From: Candidatus Chloroploca sp. Khr17
GTDB lineage: Bacteria > Chloroflexota > Chloroflexia > Chloroflexales > Chloroflexaceae
NCBI RefSeq assembly: GCF_004138165.1
Contig: NZ_RYFF01000024.1
Span: 1 to 64,000 of the forward strand
Reading direction: 5' to 3'
DNA: 64,000 bases
The number at the start of each line of letters is the position of its first letter. Position 1 is the first letter of the stretch. Of the stretch, positions 41,351-49,985 are shown one piece after another. The translations under genes and the position numbers were made by a program. Below the pieces are notes generated by a model that saw nothing but the letters and a program-made list of their open reading frames with translations, searched no databases and was not told the origin of the DNA.

Positions 41351-42559
41351 ATGGGACTCGATCTCTCAACGCTCAGCAAACAGGTACGCGAGATGAGCCA
41401 GGCGGCGGCTGGTGCAGCCGCCGCGACCGCCTCGCGGGCGGCTGTGCTACGGGCGCACTATCTTGAGGCCGAGGGCAACGAGGCACACTGGGCGCAGGCG
41501 GTTGATCTGAGCCGCCCGACCGCCCAGTGGTTGCTGGCCCGCCCGATTGAGCCGCTCGGAACGGTGCGCGATCTTCCTCCGCCCCCAGCCGCGTATGCCC
41601 TCGTTGCCACCGATGGATCGCAGATTGACCTTGATCGCCACGGGAGCGTGAGCTGTTACTTGCTCAATATCGGCCAGGTCTTTCTGCGCTACGGCCACCA
41701 ACCGACAGCGCGTCTCACCTCGCAGCCAACGCTCTACTACCGGGAAGAGGATCTCTATCTGCGGGAAGGGTCGCGGCGCGTGGCGATTGAAGGGGCGTAC
41801 CTGAGTGCGCGGCGCGATGTCGAAGAAGGGGTCGTGCTGGCCGAACTGGCCGATGAGTACCTGACCGACGACTTGCCAGCGCTTGCCTTGCAGGATGGGA
41901 CACTAGTACGCTGGGCGCTGGCAGGGGCCGAGCGCTTTGTCCAGGACTTCTTTCTTGAACCCTATCTTGGGTATCTGGAACAGTTACGCCGACGATCCAT
42001 TCCGGTTGCCTCGTATATCAGTCGGCCCCGTTCGCCAGAAGTGATGGGCATGATCCGCTTGATGTTGTGCCCTGATGTGGATGTCGCGGCAGGGCAAGGG
42101 GCGGTCTGTGCCGAGTGTAGCGACATCCGTGCCGGGCGCGAGGCCTCGTGCATGGTCTGTCAAAATCTGGTTGATGCTGACATCCTTGGGGCAGGGCTCG
42201 CTGAAGGGCAACGCGGGCCGATCTTCGGCTCGATGAGCCGGATCAACCTGGAACGGTACGGACACCATCTGATTCACTTCTTCTACCTGCGGGTCGCCCG
42301 TGAACTCTGTCGGATCGAAATTCCGCAATGGGTCGCACGCGAACCAGACCTGGTTGACCAGGTGCATACCCTCGTCTATGACCAGTGTGTCCGTGGCGAC
42401 GGGTACCCGGTAGCGCTCGCTCGCGCCCATGAACAGGCCGTTGTGCGCAGCGCCGACCGGCGTGCGTTTCTGCGCATCCTCGAAGGAAGCCTCTACCGCG
42501 CCGAAGCCCCGGCGAGTAGCTCGGCCAAACAAGCGAGCAAACAGTTTCCGCGGAGCTAA
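41351..42559 (+). CDS. NurA-domain 5'-3' nuclease-like protein with inserted CX2C-X10-CX2C
   Basis: 402 residues. The NurA start motif ALVATDGSQIDLDRHG (about residue 80) carries the first metal-binding Asp; LALQDGTLVRWAL (about 180) and the late AHEQAVVRSADR fit the rest of the site. Around residues 255-275 there is an inserted CAEC...CMVC cluster with exact CX2C-X10-CX2C spacing, likely a zinc knuckle. NurA nucleases normally work with a HerA ATPase in DNA end resection; no HerA is in the window. It is probably cotranscribed with the synthetase upstream and ends at a terminator hairpin. Confidence 0.75.
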   Translation: MGLDLSTLSKQVREMSQAAAGAAAATASRAAVLRAHYLEAEGNEAHWAQAVDLSRPTAQWLLARPIEPLGTVRDLPPPPAAYALVATDGSQIDLDRHGSVSCYLLNIGQVFLRYGHQPTARLTSQPTLYYREEDLYLREGSRRVAIEGAYLSARRDVEEGVVLAELADEYLTDDLPALALQDGTLVRWALAGAERFVQDFFLEPYLGYLEQLRRRSIPVASYISRPRSPEVMGMIRLMLCPDVDVAAGQGAVCAECSDIRAGREASCMVCQNLVDADILGAGLAEGQRGPIFGSMSRINLERYGHHLIHFFYLRVARELCRIEIPQWVAREPDLVDQVHTLVYDQCVRGDGYPVALARAHEQAVVRSADRRAFLRILEGSLYRAEAPASSSAKQASKQFPRS

Positions 42560-42560
42560 A

Positions 42561-42583
42561 CGGGCGACCTTTGGGGTCGCCCG
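42561..42583. terminator. Convergent terminator hairpin
   Basis: CGGGCGACC / GGTCGCCCG with a five-base loop, two bases after the NurA stop. Confidence 0.75.
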
Positions 42584-42618
42584 CTGCATCCGAAAAACCA
42601 CTTGCCCCTACGCAGGAA

Positions 42619-44886
42619 TTAACGTGCGCCAAAAGGCAGATAGACAAACCATCCTCGGCTCACGCGACGTGAAATGCTCAATTGAGTCGTAATATTGCTT
42701 CCCTCCGTGAGCGTAAAGGGTGTGCCAACAAGATCAAAGGTAGGATAGACACTGTCGCCGACGTGACGGAAGCGAACATAGGTATCATCCACAACCCCCC
42801 AGGGCGCACTACTGGCTGGATTGATCGCCTGAGGCAGACTGAACGTGACAACCCCATCTTGTACGGTTTGCCAGGCCGTGAAACGCCCATTTGTCTCTTG
42901 ACCGGCAACAGCACCACGATAGAGCGAGGCTTCCCATACGCCAACCTGACCAAATGAGCCACCCTGATCTTCAAGGCGAATGGTAATCCGCGTATCGAGA
43001 AGGGCAAACGACGTAAAGCTAGCCTGGACTTGATAGGCACCGTTCACCAGTGTAAAGGGATTAGACGCCAGATCAAACGTCGGGAAAACGGAAGCGCCTA
43101 TTGTGCGTATCCGCACATAGGTGTCATCAGAAACACCCCATGGGGCGGAACTACCCTCATTGACATCTAGCGGAAGCGTAAAGGTTACAACGCCATCAAC
43201 AGGCTCACGCCAGGCTGTGAAACGACCGCTTGTCTCTTGCCCATCAATCGCGCCCATATAGAGCGATGCTTCCCAGGGTCCAACGGCACCAAATGCCAGG
43301 CCCAAATCTGCCAGCGTAACAAGCACTGTGGCCGTCTGCGCCGGTGGCGCCGCAGCACGTGACACATTCAGGCTCGTGCTCAAGCTTTGACCTTCATTCA
43401 GGGTAAAGGGAGCACCAACGAGATCAAAGGTGGGATAGACATCAACGCCAGTCTGGCGGAAGCGGACGTAGGTGTTATCAGCCTCACCCCAGGGGACACT
43501 GTTGCCAGCTAGCACCTCATCAGGCAAGGCAAACGTCACAGCGTTGCCTGTTACTGGCTTCCAGGCGGTAAAGCGCCCAGATGTCTCTTGGCCTACAACT
43601 GCACCTGTATAGAGCGATGCCTCCCAGTTCGCAAACTGACCAAATATGCCACCCGCATCTTGCAACGTAATGGTGACATTCGTTGTTTGAGCCAGATGTG
43701 CATCAGCGACTGCGGTGATCGCCTCTGCCGTTGAAGTAAGCGCAACGGCCACGGCATGCTCACCCGAAACCAGCGTAAACGGATCACTGACGAGATCAAA
43801 GACAGGGACTGATGCACCTGCCACCGTACGTACACGGACATACGTGTCGTTGGGACGTCCCCAGGGGAGCACGCCTCCTTCATTCACCTCATCGGGCAAA
43901 GCAAAGGTCACCGCACCGTCAACAGTCGGTTTCCAGTCGGTGAAGCGACCACTCGTCTCTTGACCAACCGCAGCACCGGTATAGAGTGAAGCTTCCCAAT
44001 CACCAACTGCACCAAAGCCAGAAGCAAGATCAAGATCAGTGAGGGTGACGGTAATGGCAGCAGTTGGGGATGGCGCTTGGACATCACGAGCAAGGCGGAG
44101 ACGCGACTCGATATTGAGACCTTCAACGAGCGTAAAGGGGCGTCCAACCAGGTCAAAAGTAGGATAGGCTTCAGTTGAGCGTACACGTATATACGCTCCA
44201 TTTTCGACCGCCCATGGGGCAGCGCTACCCTCATTGATCTCGGCAGGTAAACGAAACGTCACCAGGCCCGCCTCAACCGGCTTCCAGGCCGTAAAGCGTC
44301 CACTTGTCTCTTGACCAGGTTCAGCTCCTGCATAGAGTGAAGCTTCCCAGGTATCGAGTGAACTAAAAGCTCCGCCCAGATCGTCAAGGTAAACGCGCAC
44401 TTCAGTGGTATCACCCGGCACCAGCGGCAGGCTCGTTGTGGTCGAAAAGAAAGCCACATCAACGTTGTAGCTACCAGCAACGAGGGTAAAGGAGTTGCTC
44501 ACAAGATCAAGCGTTGGATAGACCGTGGGGGCAGCCTGACGCACACGGACATACGTGTTGTCGACTTGATCCCACGGGGCCTGGCTCCCATCTGAAACAT
44601 CATCTGGAACCTGAAAGACCACGGTGCCAGCTTCGACGGGTTTCCATGCCGTAAAGCGACCGCTTGTCTCTTGACCAACGACAGCACCGGCGTAGAGGGA
44701 GGCTTCCCATCCTTCGATTGCTCCAAATTCAAGCCCCAGATCAGCTAAACGAATTGTCACCACGGCCGCCTGGCTCTGCGCAAGATTCACGGCGCGTACA
44801 GCTGCCGACGAAAAGTGCCCTACAAGTGCCAGGCCAAGAACCAGGATCAAAATAAGAGGAAAGAGCGCGAGTCGAGCAAGTTTCAC
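42619..44886 (-). CDS. Exported protein of six ~120-residue repeats, VYLP-type tail
   Basis: 755 residues. Signal peptide at residues 1-30 (FPLILILVLGLALVGHFSSA). Six tandem repeats follow; each begins with a beta strand such as TIRLADLG, then WEASLY-G, GQET(S/N)GRFTAW, a segment VTF-LP-(E/D)V, APWG-DDTYVR, and ends YPTFDLVGxPFTL. The C-terminus is GWFVYLPFGAR. The start is GTG with GGAG ten bases upstream. The repeats look like beta-sandwich modules, possibly adhesive or of S-layer type; I know no named family. Identical internal blocks between repeats show they arose by recent tandem duplication. Confidence 0.85.
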   Translation of the reverse strand: MKLARLALFPLILILVLGLALVGHFSSAAVRAVNLAQSQAAVVTIRLADLGLEFGAIEGWEASLYAGAVVGQETSGRFTAWKPVEAGTVVFQVPDDVSDGSQAPWDQVDNTYVRVRQAAPTVYPTLDLVSNSFTLVAGSYNVDVAFFSTTTSLPLVPGDTTEVRVYLDDLGGAFSSLDTWEASLYAGAEPGQETSGRFTAWKPVEAGLVTFRLPAEINEGSAAPWAVENGAYIRVRSTEAYPTFDLVGRPFTLVEGLNIESRLRLARDVQAPSPTAAITVTLTDLDLASGFGAVGDWEASLYTGAAVGQETSGRFTDWKPTVDGAVTFALPDEVNEGGVLPWGRPNDTYVRVRTVAGASVPVFDLVSDPFTLVSGEHAVAVALTSTAEAITAVADAHLAQTTNVTITLQDAGGIFGQFANWEASLYTGAVVGQETSGRFTAWKPVTGNAVTFALPDEVLAGNSVPWGEADNTYVRFRQTGVDVYPTFDLVGAPFTLNEGQSLSTSLNVSRAAAPPAQTATVLVTLADLGLAFGAVGPWEASLYMGAIDGQETSGRFTAWREPVDGVVTFTLPLDVNEGSSAPWGVSDDTYVRIRTIGASVFPTFDLASNPFTLVNGAYQVQASFTSFALLDTRITIRLEDQGGSFGQVGVWEASLYRGAVAGQETNGRFTAWQTVQDGVVTFSLPQAINPASSAPWGVVDDTYVRFRHVGDSVYPTFDLVGTPFTLTEGSNITTQLSISRRVSRGWFVYLPFGAR

Positions 44887-45119
44887 TATGATAATACTCC
44901 TTTGGGTCGTGGTGTAAGAAGGTCAAATACATTGCCTATTCTCTTATCCACCGCACACCCCATCTATAAAAAGGCTACTATAGCCTTCACCGCAAGTTAA
45001 GCTGAATATTTAAACAAAATCCTACTTCTGTCTAACAGAGTAACAAAGAGAGATGGAGAAGATAGGGAGAACTTATGGAGAAGCAGTGGAGAGCGGAGCA
45101 GGCAACCGATTGAGACATC
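44887..45119. other. Divergent intergenic region, nothing recognised
   Basis: About 230 bases, less GC-rich than its neighbours, between the six-repeat protein and the copper cassette. It must carry the promoter for the repeat protein, but no confident box was found. Confidence 0.5.
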
Positions 45120-45157
45120 TGGTATACTATCAATACCCCCCCCAGGGGGGAGGGGGT
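45120..45157 (+). promoter_or_regulatory. Promoter and likely CsoR operator
   Basis: TGG-TATACT (45120-45128, extended -10) followed by ATACCCCCCCCAGGGGGGAG and further G. ACCCCC (45135-45140) pairs with GGGGGT (45152-45157). CsoR sites are C-run/G-run dyads of this kind. It lies just before csoR, so autoregulation by copper is inferred. Confidence 0.6.
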
Positions 45158-45167
45158 GGAGGAGGCA

Positions 45168-45446
45168 ATGAACAACGAACACAAAGCAGATTTGCTCAAG
45201 CGGCTCAAGACGATCGAGGGGCATGTGCGTGGTGTACAACGGATGGTCGAAGCGGACACCTATTGCATCAACTTGCTCAACCAGACGCGGGCGATCCGGC
45301 AGGCCCTGACGAGTCTTGACCAGCGCATTCTTGATGAACATCTGCGCACCTGTGTCACCACGGCCATCCAGAGTGAGCGCCTCGATGAACGGGAACGGGT
45401 CGTGCGCGAGTTGTTGGATGTCTTTGAAGCGCGTCAGAGTGAATAG
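45168..45446 (+). CDS. csoR: Copper-sensing repressor, CsoR family
   Basis: A 92-residue all-helical DUF156 protein: LLKRLKTIEGHVRGVQRMVE, Cys in DTYCINLL, and His/Cys in DEHLRTCV. The C...H-x3-C set matches the Cu(I) site of CsoR. ATG 45168 has GGAGGAGG upstream. It would repress the csoR-copZ-copA operon through the GC dyad in front of it and release the DNA on binding Cu(I). Confidence 0.92.
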   Translation: MNNEHKADLLKRLKTIEGHVRGVQRMVEADTYCINLLNQTRAIRQALTSLDQRILDEHLRTCVTTAIQSERLDERERVVRELLDVFEARQSE

Positions 45447-45461
45447 GAAGGCAAAGCAAGG

Positions 45462-45677
45462 ATGAAAACCGAACAATTTCACGTCCCGGGGATTTCGTGC
45501 CAGCACTGTGTGCGTGCGGTCACCGACGAAGTAGGCAAACTGGTCGGGGTAGCCAGTATCACGATCGATTTGCCAAGCAAGGTCGTGACCGTTGCGTCGG
45601 AGAACACGCTCGCAGCGGAAACGATTGTGGCGGCGATTCGCGAGGCAGGGTACGAAGAGGTTGCTCCAGTTCTATGA
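45462..45677 (+). CDS. copZ: Copper chaperone CopZ (HMA domain)
   Basis: A 71-residue heavy-metal-associated domain, full length for CopZ. The motif GISCQHC at about residues 10-16 has the CXXC of Cu(I) chaperones. It lies between csoR and copA in the same direction. It carries Cu(I) in the cytoplasm to the ATPase. Confidence 0.92.
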   Translation: MKTEQFHVPGISCQHCVRAVTDEVGKLVGVASITIDLPSKVVTVASENTLAAETIVAAIREAGYEEVAPVL

Positions 45678-45713
45678 GCATAGCTTGCAGCAAAGCAATG
45701 CTCCTAAAGACCT

Positions 45714-48329
45714 ATGGCAGAACAAGAACTTATTGTACCGGTGACCGGGATGACCTGCGCCTCGTGTGTGATGCGGGTCGAAAAGGTGGTCAAGAAACTC
45801 CCTGGCGTGGCGAGTGCCAGCGTCAATCTTGCCACCGAGCAGGCGATCATCCGGTTTGACCCGGCCCAACTTGCGCCCCAGCAGATCCAGGCAGCTGTCG
45901 AGCAGGCCGGCTACGGCATTGTCACTGATCGCGTTGAATTACCAGTCACGGGGATGACCTGCGCCTCGTGTTCCAGTCGCGTCGAAAAGGCGTTACGCAA
46001 GGTGTCCGGAGTTTTGACCGCCGACGTGAACCTGGCAACCGAGCGCGCAACTGTGGTCTTTTCACCGGCGGCGACTAGTTTCAGCGAACTGAAGGCGGCG
46101 GTCGAACAGGCCGGTTACGGGGTGATCGAGACGAGCGAGCAAGAGGGTGAAACCGAGGATGCCGAGACCATTGCCCGCGCCGCAGAACTTGCCCGCAAGC
46201 GACGGCAGTTGACCGTGGGCATCATCTTTAGTCTGCCCCTCTTGCTCATCGCGATGGCCCGCGATGTCGGGCTCATCAATCCCTGGTTGATCGGGGCCGG
46301 GGCCGAGATGATGCGTCAGGATCACGGGGCTTCCATGGCGGCAATGATGCACCAGATCGCCGCCCGCGACGACCTGCTCAACTGGCTTTTTCTGTTGCTG
46401 GCGACACCGGTGCAGTTCTATAGCGGGGCCGACTTTTATCGCCACGCCTGGACGGCACTCAAAGCGCGTACGGCCAATATGGACACCCTGATTGTCATGG
46501 GGACGACCACGGCCTACCTCTATAGCATTGCCCTGCTTGTCAGCGGGGCACCAGGGCATGTCTATTTCGAGACCGCCGCCGTCATCATCACGCTCGTACT
46601 GGTGGGCAAATATCTCGAGTCGCGGGCGAAGAGTCAGACGAGTGCGGCGATCAAGAGTCTGATCGGATTGCAACCACGCACCGCCCGCGTGCTACGTGGT
46701 GGGCAAGAAGTTGATATTCCGGTGGCGGAGGTTCGCGTGGGCGAGGTGATGATCGTGCGCCCGGGCGAGAAAATCCCAGTTGACGGGGTGGTGCTTGAAG
46801 GCGCTTCGAGTGTTGATGAGAGCATGCTGACAGGTGAGAGCCTGCCGGTTGAGAAGTATGTTGGCGACCCGGTCGTCGGGGCGACGATCAACCGAAGTGG
46901 AAGTTTCCAGATGCGGGCCACCCGTGTGGGCAAGGCGACCGCGCTGGCGCAAATCATCCGACTCGTACAAGAGGCCCAGGGGAGCCGGGCACCGGTGCAG
47001 CGCCTCGTTGACCAGGTCGCCTCGGTCTTTGTCCCGGTTGTCATCACCATCGCTCTGGCAACCTTTGGCGTCTGGTATTTCATTGGGGATGTCGGCTTTA
47101 CGCGCAGCATGATCTTTGCGGTCTCGGTGCTTGTCATTGCGTGCCCGTGTGCGCTAGGGCTTGCGACGCCAACCGCGATTATGGTTGGCACCGGCGTCGG
47201 AGCGCGGCGGGGCATTCTGATCAAGAATGCCGAAAGCCTCGAACGCGCCGCCAAGATCCAGACGGTCGTGCTGGACAAAACGGGCACGATCACCGCCGGC
47301 AAACCTTCAGTGACGGATATCATCGTGCTCGCACAGGGCGGGCAACCTGTCCTGCCGACCTCGGTTACGGCTGCCGCAGCAGGCGAGAAAGACCCGGGGG
47401 ATGGCGTCGGTAAGGCGACGCTTCTGTCGGAACATGGCATCACCATAAACGGAAGCGCAGAGGAAGCCGAGCGTCACCTCTTGCACCTAGCCGCCAGCGC
47501 CGAAAGTCGGAGCGAGCACCCGCTTGGCGAAGCGATTGTCCAGGCGGCCCACGAGCGCGGCCTGACACTGACGCGCCCGACACGCTTTAGCGCCATCGTC
47601 GGGGCTGGCGTCGAAGCTGAGATCGAGGGCACAACCGTCTTGATCGGGACAACCCGTCTGATGGACGAGCGCGGCATTGGGACTGAGCAACTCGCAAGCG
47701 CAATCAGCGCCATGCAGCGCAAAGGCAAGACCGCGATGATCGTCGCGGCAGACAGCCTACCCTTGGGGGTCATTGGGGTCGCCGACACGGTGCGGCCAAC
47801 TTCAGCGGCGGCGATTGCCATGCTGCGCAGCCGCGGCATCGAAGTGGCCATGCTCACCGGCGACAACCAGCGTACCGCCGCAGCCATTGCCCACGAGGTC
47901 GGCGTTGATCGCGTGCTCGCCGAGGTGCGACCTGAGGATAAGGCCAATGAGGTCAAACGCATCCAGGGCGAAGGCCGGGTCGTGGCAATGGTAGGCGATG
48001 GCATCAATGATGCGCCGGCGCTTGCGCAGGCCGACGTTGGCATTGCCATTGGCACGGGCACCGATGTCGCAATCGAAGCCGCAGCGATCACGCTGATGCG
48101 CGGCGACCTCGCCGGGGTCAGCCAGGCGATTACGCTCAGTCAGGCGACGATGCGCACGATTCGCTGGAACCTTTTCTGGGCCTTTATCTACAACGTCATG
48201 CTGATCCCAGTCGCCGCCGGCATTCTGTACCCCTTCACCGAGGTGCAACTCAACCCGATGCTCGCCGCAGCCGCGATGGCGTTTAGTTCGGTTTTTGTGG
48301 TGACCAATTCGCTGCGTTTGCGGAAGTAG
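45714..48329 (+). CDS. copA: Cu(I)-translocating P1B-type ATPase with two HMA domains
   Basis: 871 residues. Two N-terminal metal-binding domains, each with GMTCASC (about residues 11 and 80). Membrane CPC motif in IACPCALGL (about 476), phosphorylation site DKTGT (about 521), SEHPLGEAI (HP motif) and hinge GDGINDAPA (about 761). A ~40-residue insertion ([11 protein letters not shown] through LLSEHG) sits in the nucleotide domain. It exports Cu(I) from the cytoplasm. The stop codon is part of a hairpin. Confidence 0.96.
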   Translation: MAEQELIVPVTGMTCASCVMRVEKVVKKLPGVASASVNLATEQAIIRFDPAQLAPQQIQAAVEQAGYGIVTDRVELPVTGMTCASCSSRVEKALRKVSGVLTADVNLATERATVVFSPAATSFSELKAAVEQAGYGVIETSEQEGETEDAETIARAAELARKRRQLTVGIIFSLPLLLIAMARDVGLINPWLIGAGAEMMRQDHGASMAAMMHQIAARDDLLNWLFLLLATPVQFYSGADFYRHAWTALKARTANMDTLIVMGTTTAYLYSIALLVSGAPGHVYFETAAVIITLVLVGKYLESRAKSQTSAAIKSLIGLQPRTARVLRGGQEVDIPVAEVRVGEVMIVRPGEKIPVDGVVLEGASSVDESMLTGESLPVEKYVGDPVVGATINRSGSFQMRATRVGKATALAQIIRLVQEAQGSRAPVQRLVDQVASVFVPVVITIALATFGVWYFIGDVGFTRSMIFAVSVLVIACPCALGLATPTAIMVGTGVGARRGILIKNAESLERAAKIQTVVLDKTGTITAGKPSVTDIIVLAQGGQPVLPTSVTAAAAGEKDPGDGVGKATLLSEHGITINGSAEEAERHLLHLAASAESRSEHPLGEAIVQAAHERGLTLTRPTRFSAIVGAGVEAEIEGTTVLIGTTRLMDERGIGTEQLASAISAMQRKGKTAMIVAADSLPLGVIGVADTVRPTSAAAIAMLRSRGIEVAMLTGDNQRTAAAIAHEVGVDRVLAEVRPEDKANEVKRIQGEGRVVAMVGDGINDAPALAQADVGIAIGTGTDVAIEAAAITLMRGDLAGVSQAITLSQATMRTIRWNLFWAFIYNVMLIPVAAGILYPFTEVQLNPMLAAAAMAFSSVFVVTNSLRLRK

Positions 48330-48393
48330 GGGCGCAGCAGCAATGCAGTGGGGCGTTTGTCCAACAGGCGAGCTATGGGCTGCTGCGCCCCTA
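48327..48393. terminator. Convergent inverted repeat, 15 bp
   Basis: TAGGGGCGCAGCAGC (48327-48341) and its complement (48379-48393), 37 bases apart; between copA and the convergent Cys-rich gene. Confidence 0.6.
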
Positions 48394-48753
48394 CTACGAC
48401 GAATTAAGCTCGAAGTACGCTTCTAAGCAGCCATTAAAATAGACATGCACCACTTGGTTGAAGGTGATACGGCTGACGGCGTCCCAGACTTCATTATCGT
48501 CGGGGCTATGGACAACGAGCATGCCATGTTCGGGGTGATACTCGTCTTCACCAGGGGGAATCACAAAGGCCAACCACTCGTTGGGATAGCGCAGCTCGAC
48601 GAGCGCAATGGGCTCCACAAGACCGCGCTCGTGCATGCCAGTATAGGGGCAGCCACACGAGCAATTGGGGCCACAACTACTATGATCGCCCGTCCCGCAG
48701 GAAGGCTGGGTGCCGCCATGCTCGGCGGTGGTCAGGTTCGTCATTATCGGCAT
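48394..48753 (-). CDS. Small Cys-rich N-terminal protein, unknown function
   Basis: 119 residues. The first 40 residues contain six Cys and a His (CGTGDHSSCGPNCSCGCPY), a likely metal-binding or Fe-S-like cluster without an exact known spacing. The rest is an alpha/beta region with EWLAFVIPPGEDEYHPEHGMLVV. I do not recognise a family. The start at 48753 sits seven bases behind an extended -10 (TGT-TACAAT, 48761-48769 on the minus strand), so the mRNA is probably leaderless. Next to the copper cassette, so metal handling is possible. Confidence 0.65.
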   Translation of the reverse strand: MPIMTNLTTAEHGGTQPSCGTGDHSSCGPNCSCGCPYTGMHERGLVEPIALVELRYPNEWLAFVIPPGEDEYHPEHGMLVVHSPDDNEVWDAVSRITFNQVVHVYFNGCLEAYFELNSS

Positions 48754-48760
48754 GGGAGCT

Positions 48761-48769
48761 ATTGTAACA
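48761..48769 (-). promoter_or_regulatory. Extended -10 of leaderless Cys-rich gene
   Basis: Minus strand TGT-TACAAT, seven bases before ATG 48753. Confidence 0.45.
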
Positions 48770-48810
48770 TATGGAAGGAGGCGCTGCGATGCGCAGCGCC
48801 TCCTTCCATA
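48770..48810. repeat. Perfect 19-bp hairpin, loop ATG
   Basis: Arms 48770-48788 and 48792-48810. It sits where the -35 of the Cys-rich gene promoter should be, between two divergent genes, so it may be regulatory rather than a terminator. Confidence 0.7.
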
Positions 48811-48858
48811 TAGGGATATCCACAACAGTTACCCCCTATCTCCATAGGTTCTTCATAA

Positions 48859-49209
48859 AGACTTGCTATAGTAGAAACATCCGCTGCCGCGCTCCAGTCT
48901 GGGGGCGTTGATCCAGCCGCGTTCGTGCAGACAATGATCGCCTCGCGCACCGAGCGCCTTGAGGCCGCCGTCGCAGCAGGTCATCTGACCCAGGCCGATG
49001 CCGACGCCCGTCTGGTAACAATTGAGACGCAGCTCACCGAGCGGATTAATCAGCCGTTGAGCATGGGTAGCAATGGCAGCCAGGGCAACCAGGGCAACCG
49101 GGATCGCGCCAACCAGGGGACACGTCAGCAGAGCAATGATGGCACCTGCGATGGCACAGGAACGTGTGACCAGAGTGGTGGACAACAGCGTCGTGGAGGC
49201 AATCGGTAG
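48859..49209 (+). pseudogene. 5'-truncated helical exported-type protein
   Basis: The frame is open from 48859, with the first possible starts GTG 48925 and ATG 48934, neither with a ribosome site. The segment ASRTERLEAAVAAGHLTQAD resembles the C-terminal helices of small secreted proteins that often accompany two-component systems. The signal peptide and first helices are missing, and there is no room for them before the upstream hairpin. The tail is low-complexity (GNQGNRDRANQG..., two Cys). An extended -10 (TGC-TATAGT, 48864-48872) lies just inside. Probably a decayed gene. Confidence 0.45.
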
Positions 49210-49217
49210 TTGTATTC

Positions 49218-49257
49218 GCGCTGTGGGCAAAGAAGCACCTTGCTTTGCCCACAGCGC
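49218..49257. terminator. 15-bp hairpin upstream of response regulator
   Basis: GCGCTGTGGGCAAAG / CTTTGCCCACAGCGC with a ten-base loop; between the truncated gene and the two-component operon. Confidence 0.65.
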
Positions 49258-49292
49258 AGCGAAGGCAGGCTGAAGGCTGAGGAAGAACGTCT

Positions 49293-49985
49293 ATGCCAGA
49301 AACAATCCTTGTTGTTGATGATGATCGCGAAATAGTCCGGCTTGTCTGCGCCTATCTCGAGCAGGCAGGCTTTCGTGCATCTGGTGTGTATAATGGGGAA
49401 GCGGCCCTCCGTGCAATCCGCACCGAACGACCTGATCTCATCGTGCTTGATCTGATGCTGCCTGACCGCGATGGCTTCGAGATTGCCCGTACGGTGCGCA
49501 GCGATCCGGCTCATGCGCAACTTCCTATTATTATGTTAACGGCGCGCATTGACGATACCGACCGCATTGTTGGGCTTGAGCTGGGAGCCGATGATTATGT
49601 CAGCAAGCCGTTCAATCCGCGTGAACTTGTCGCACGTGTCCGAGCGGTCTTACGTCGTACCGCAGGCGCACCTGCAGCCACGCACCGCCTAACTTCGGGG
49701 GATCTCGTGCTCGATCTTGATGCCCATCACGTCACCTTGGCGGGGGGTGCCCTTGAACTCACGCCTACCGAATTCGACTTGCTGGCACTGCTGATGCGCA
49801 ACCCTGGGCACGCCTTTACGCGCACAGAATTAATCGAGCAGGGGCTGGGGTACAGTTATGCCGGGTTGGAGCGTACGGTGGATAGCCATATCAAGAATTT
49901 GCGGAAGAAGATCGAGCGTGATAGCGATACCAACCCGTTGATCGAGACGGTCTATGGCATCGGCTACCGTTTGCGCAAGCTATGA
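49293..49985 (+). CDS. OmpR-family response regulator
   Basis: 230 residues. The receiver domain has acidic pocket VVDDDRE, phospho-Asp in LIVLDLMLPDRDG (about 53) and Lys in YVSKPFNPRE (about 105). A winged-helix DNA-binding domain ends RTVDSHIKNLRKKIE and YGIGYRL. GAGGAAG precedes the ATG. It overlaps the sensor kinase gene by four bases (ATGA) and is its partner. Confidence 0.95.
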   Translation: MPETILVVDDDREIVRLVCAYLEQAGFRASGVYNGEAALRAIRTERPDLIVLDLMLPDRDGFEIARTVRSDPAHAQLPIIMLTARIDDTDRIVGLELGADDYVSKPFNPRELVARVRAVLRRTAGAPAATHRLTSGDLVLDLDAHHVTLAGGALELTPTEFDLLALLMRNPGHAFTRTELIEQGLGYSYAGLERTVDSHIKNLRKKIERDSDTNPLIETVYGIGYRLRKL

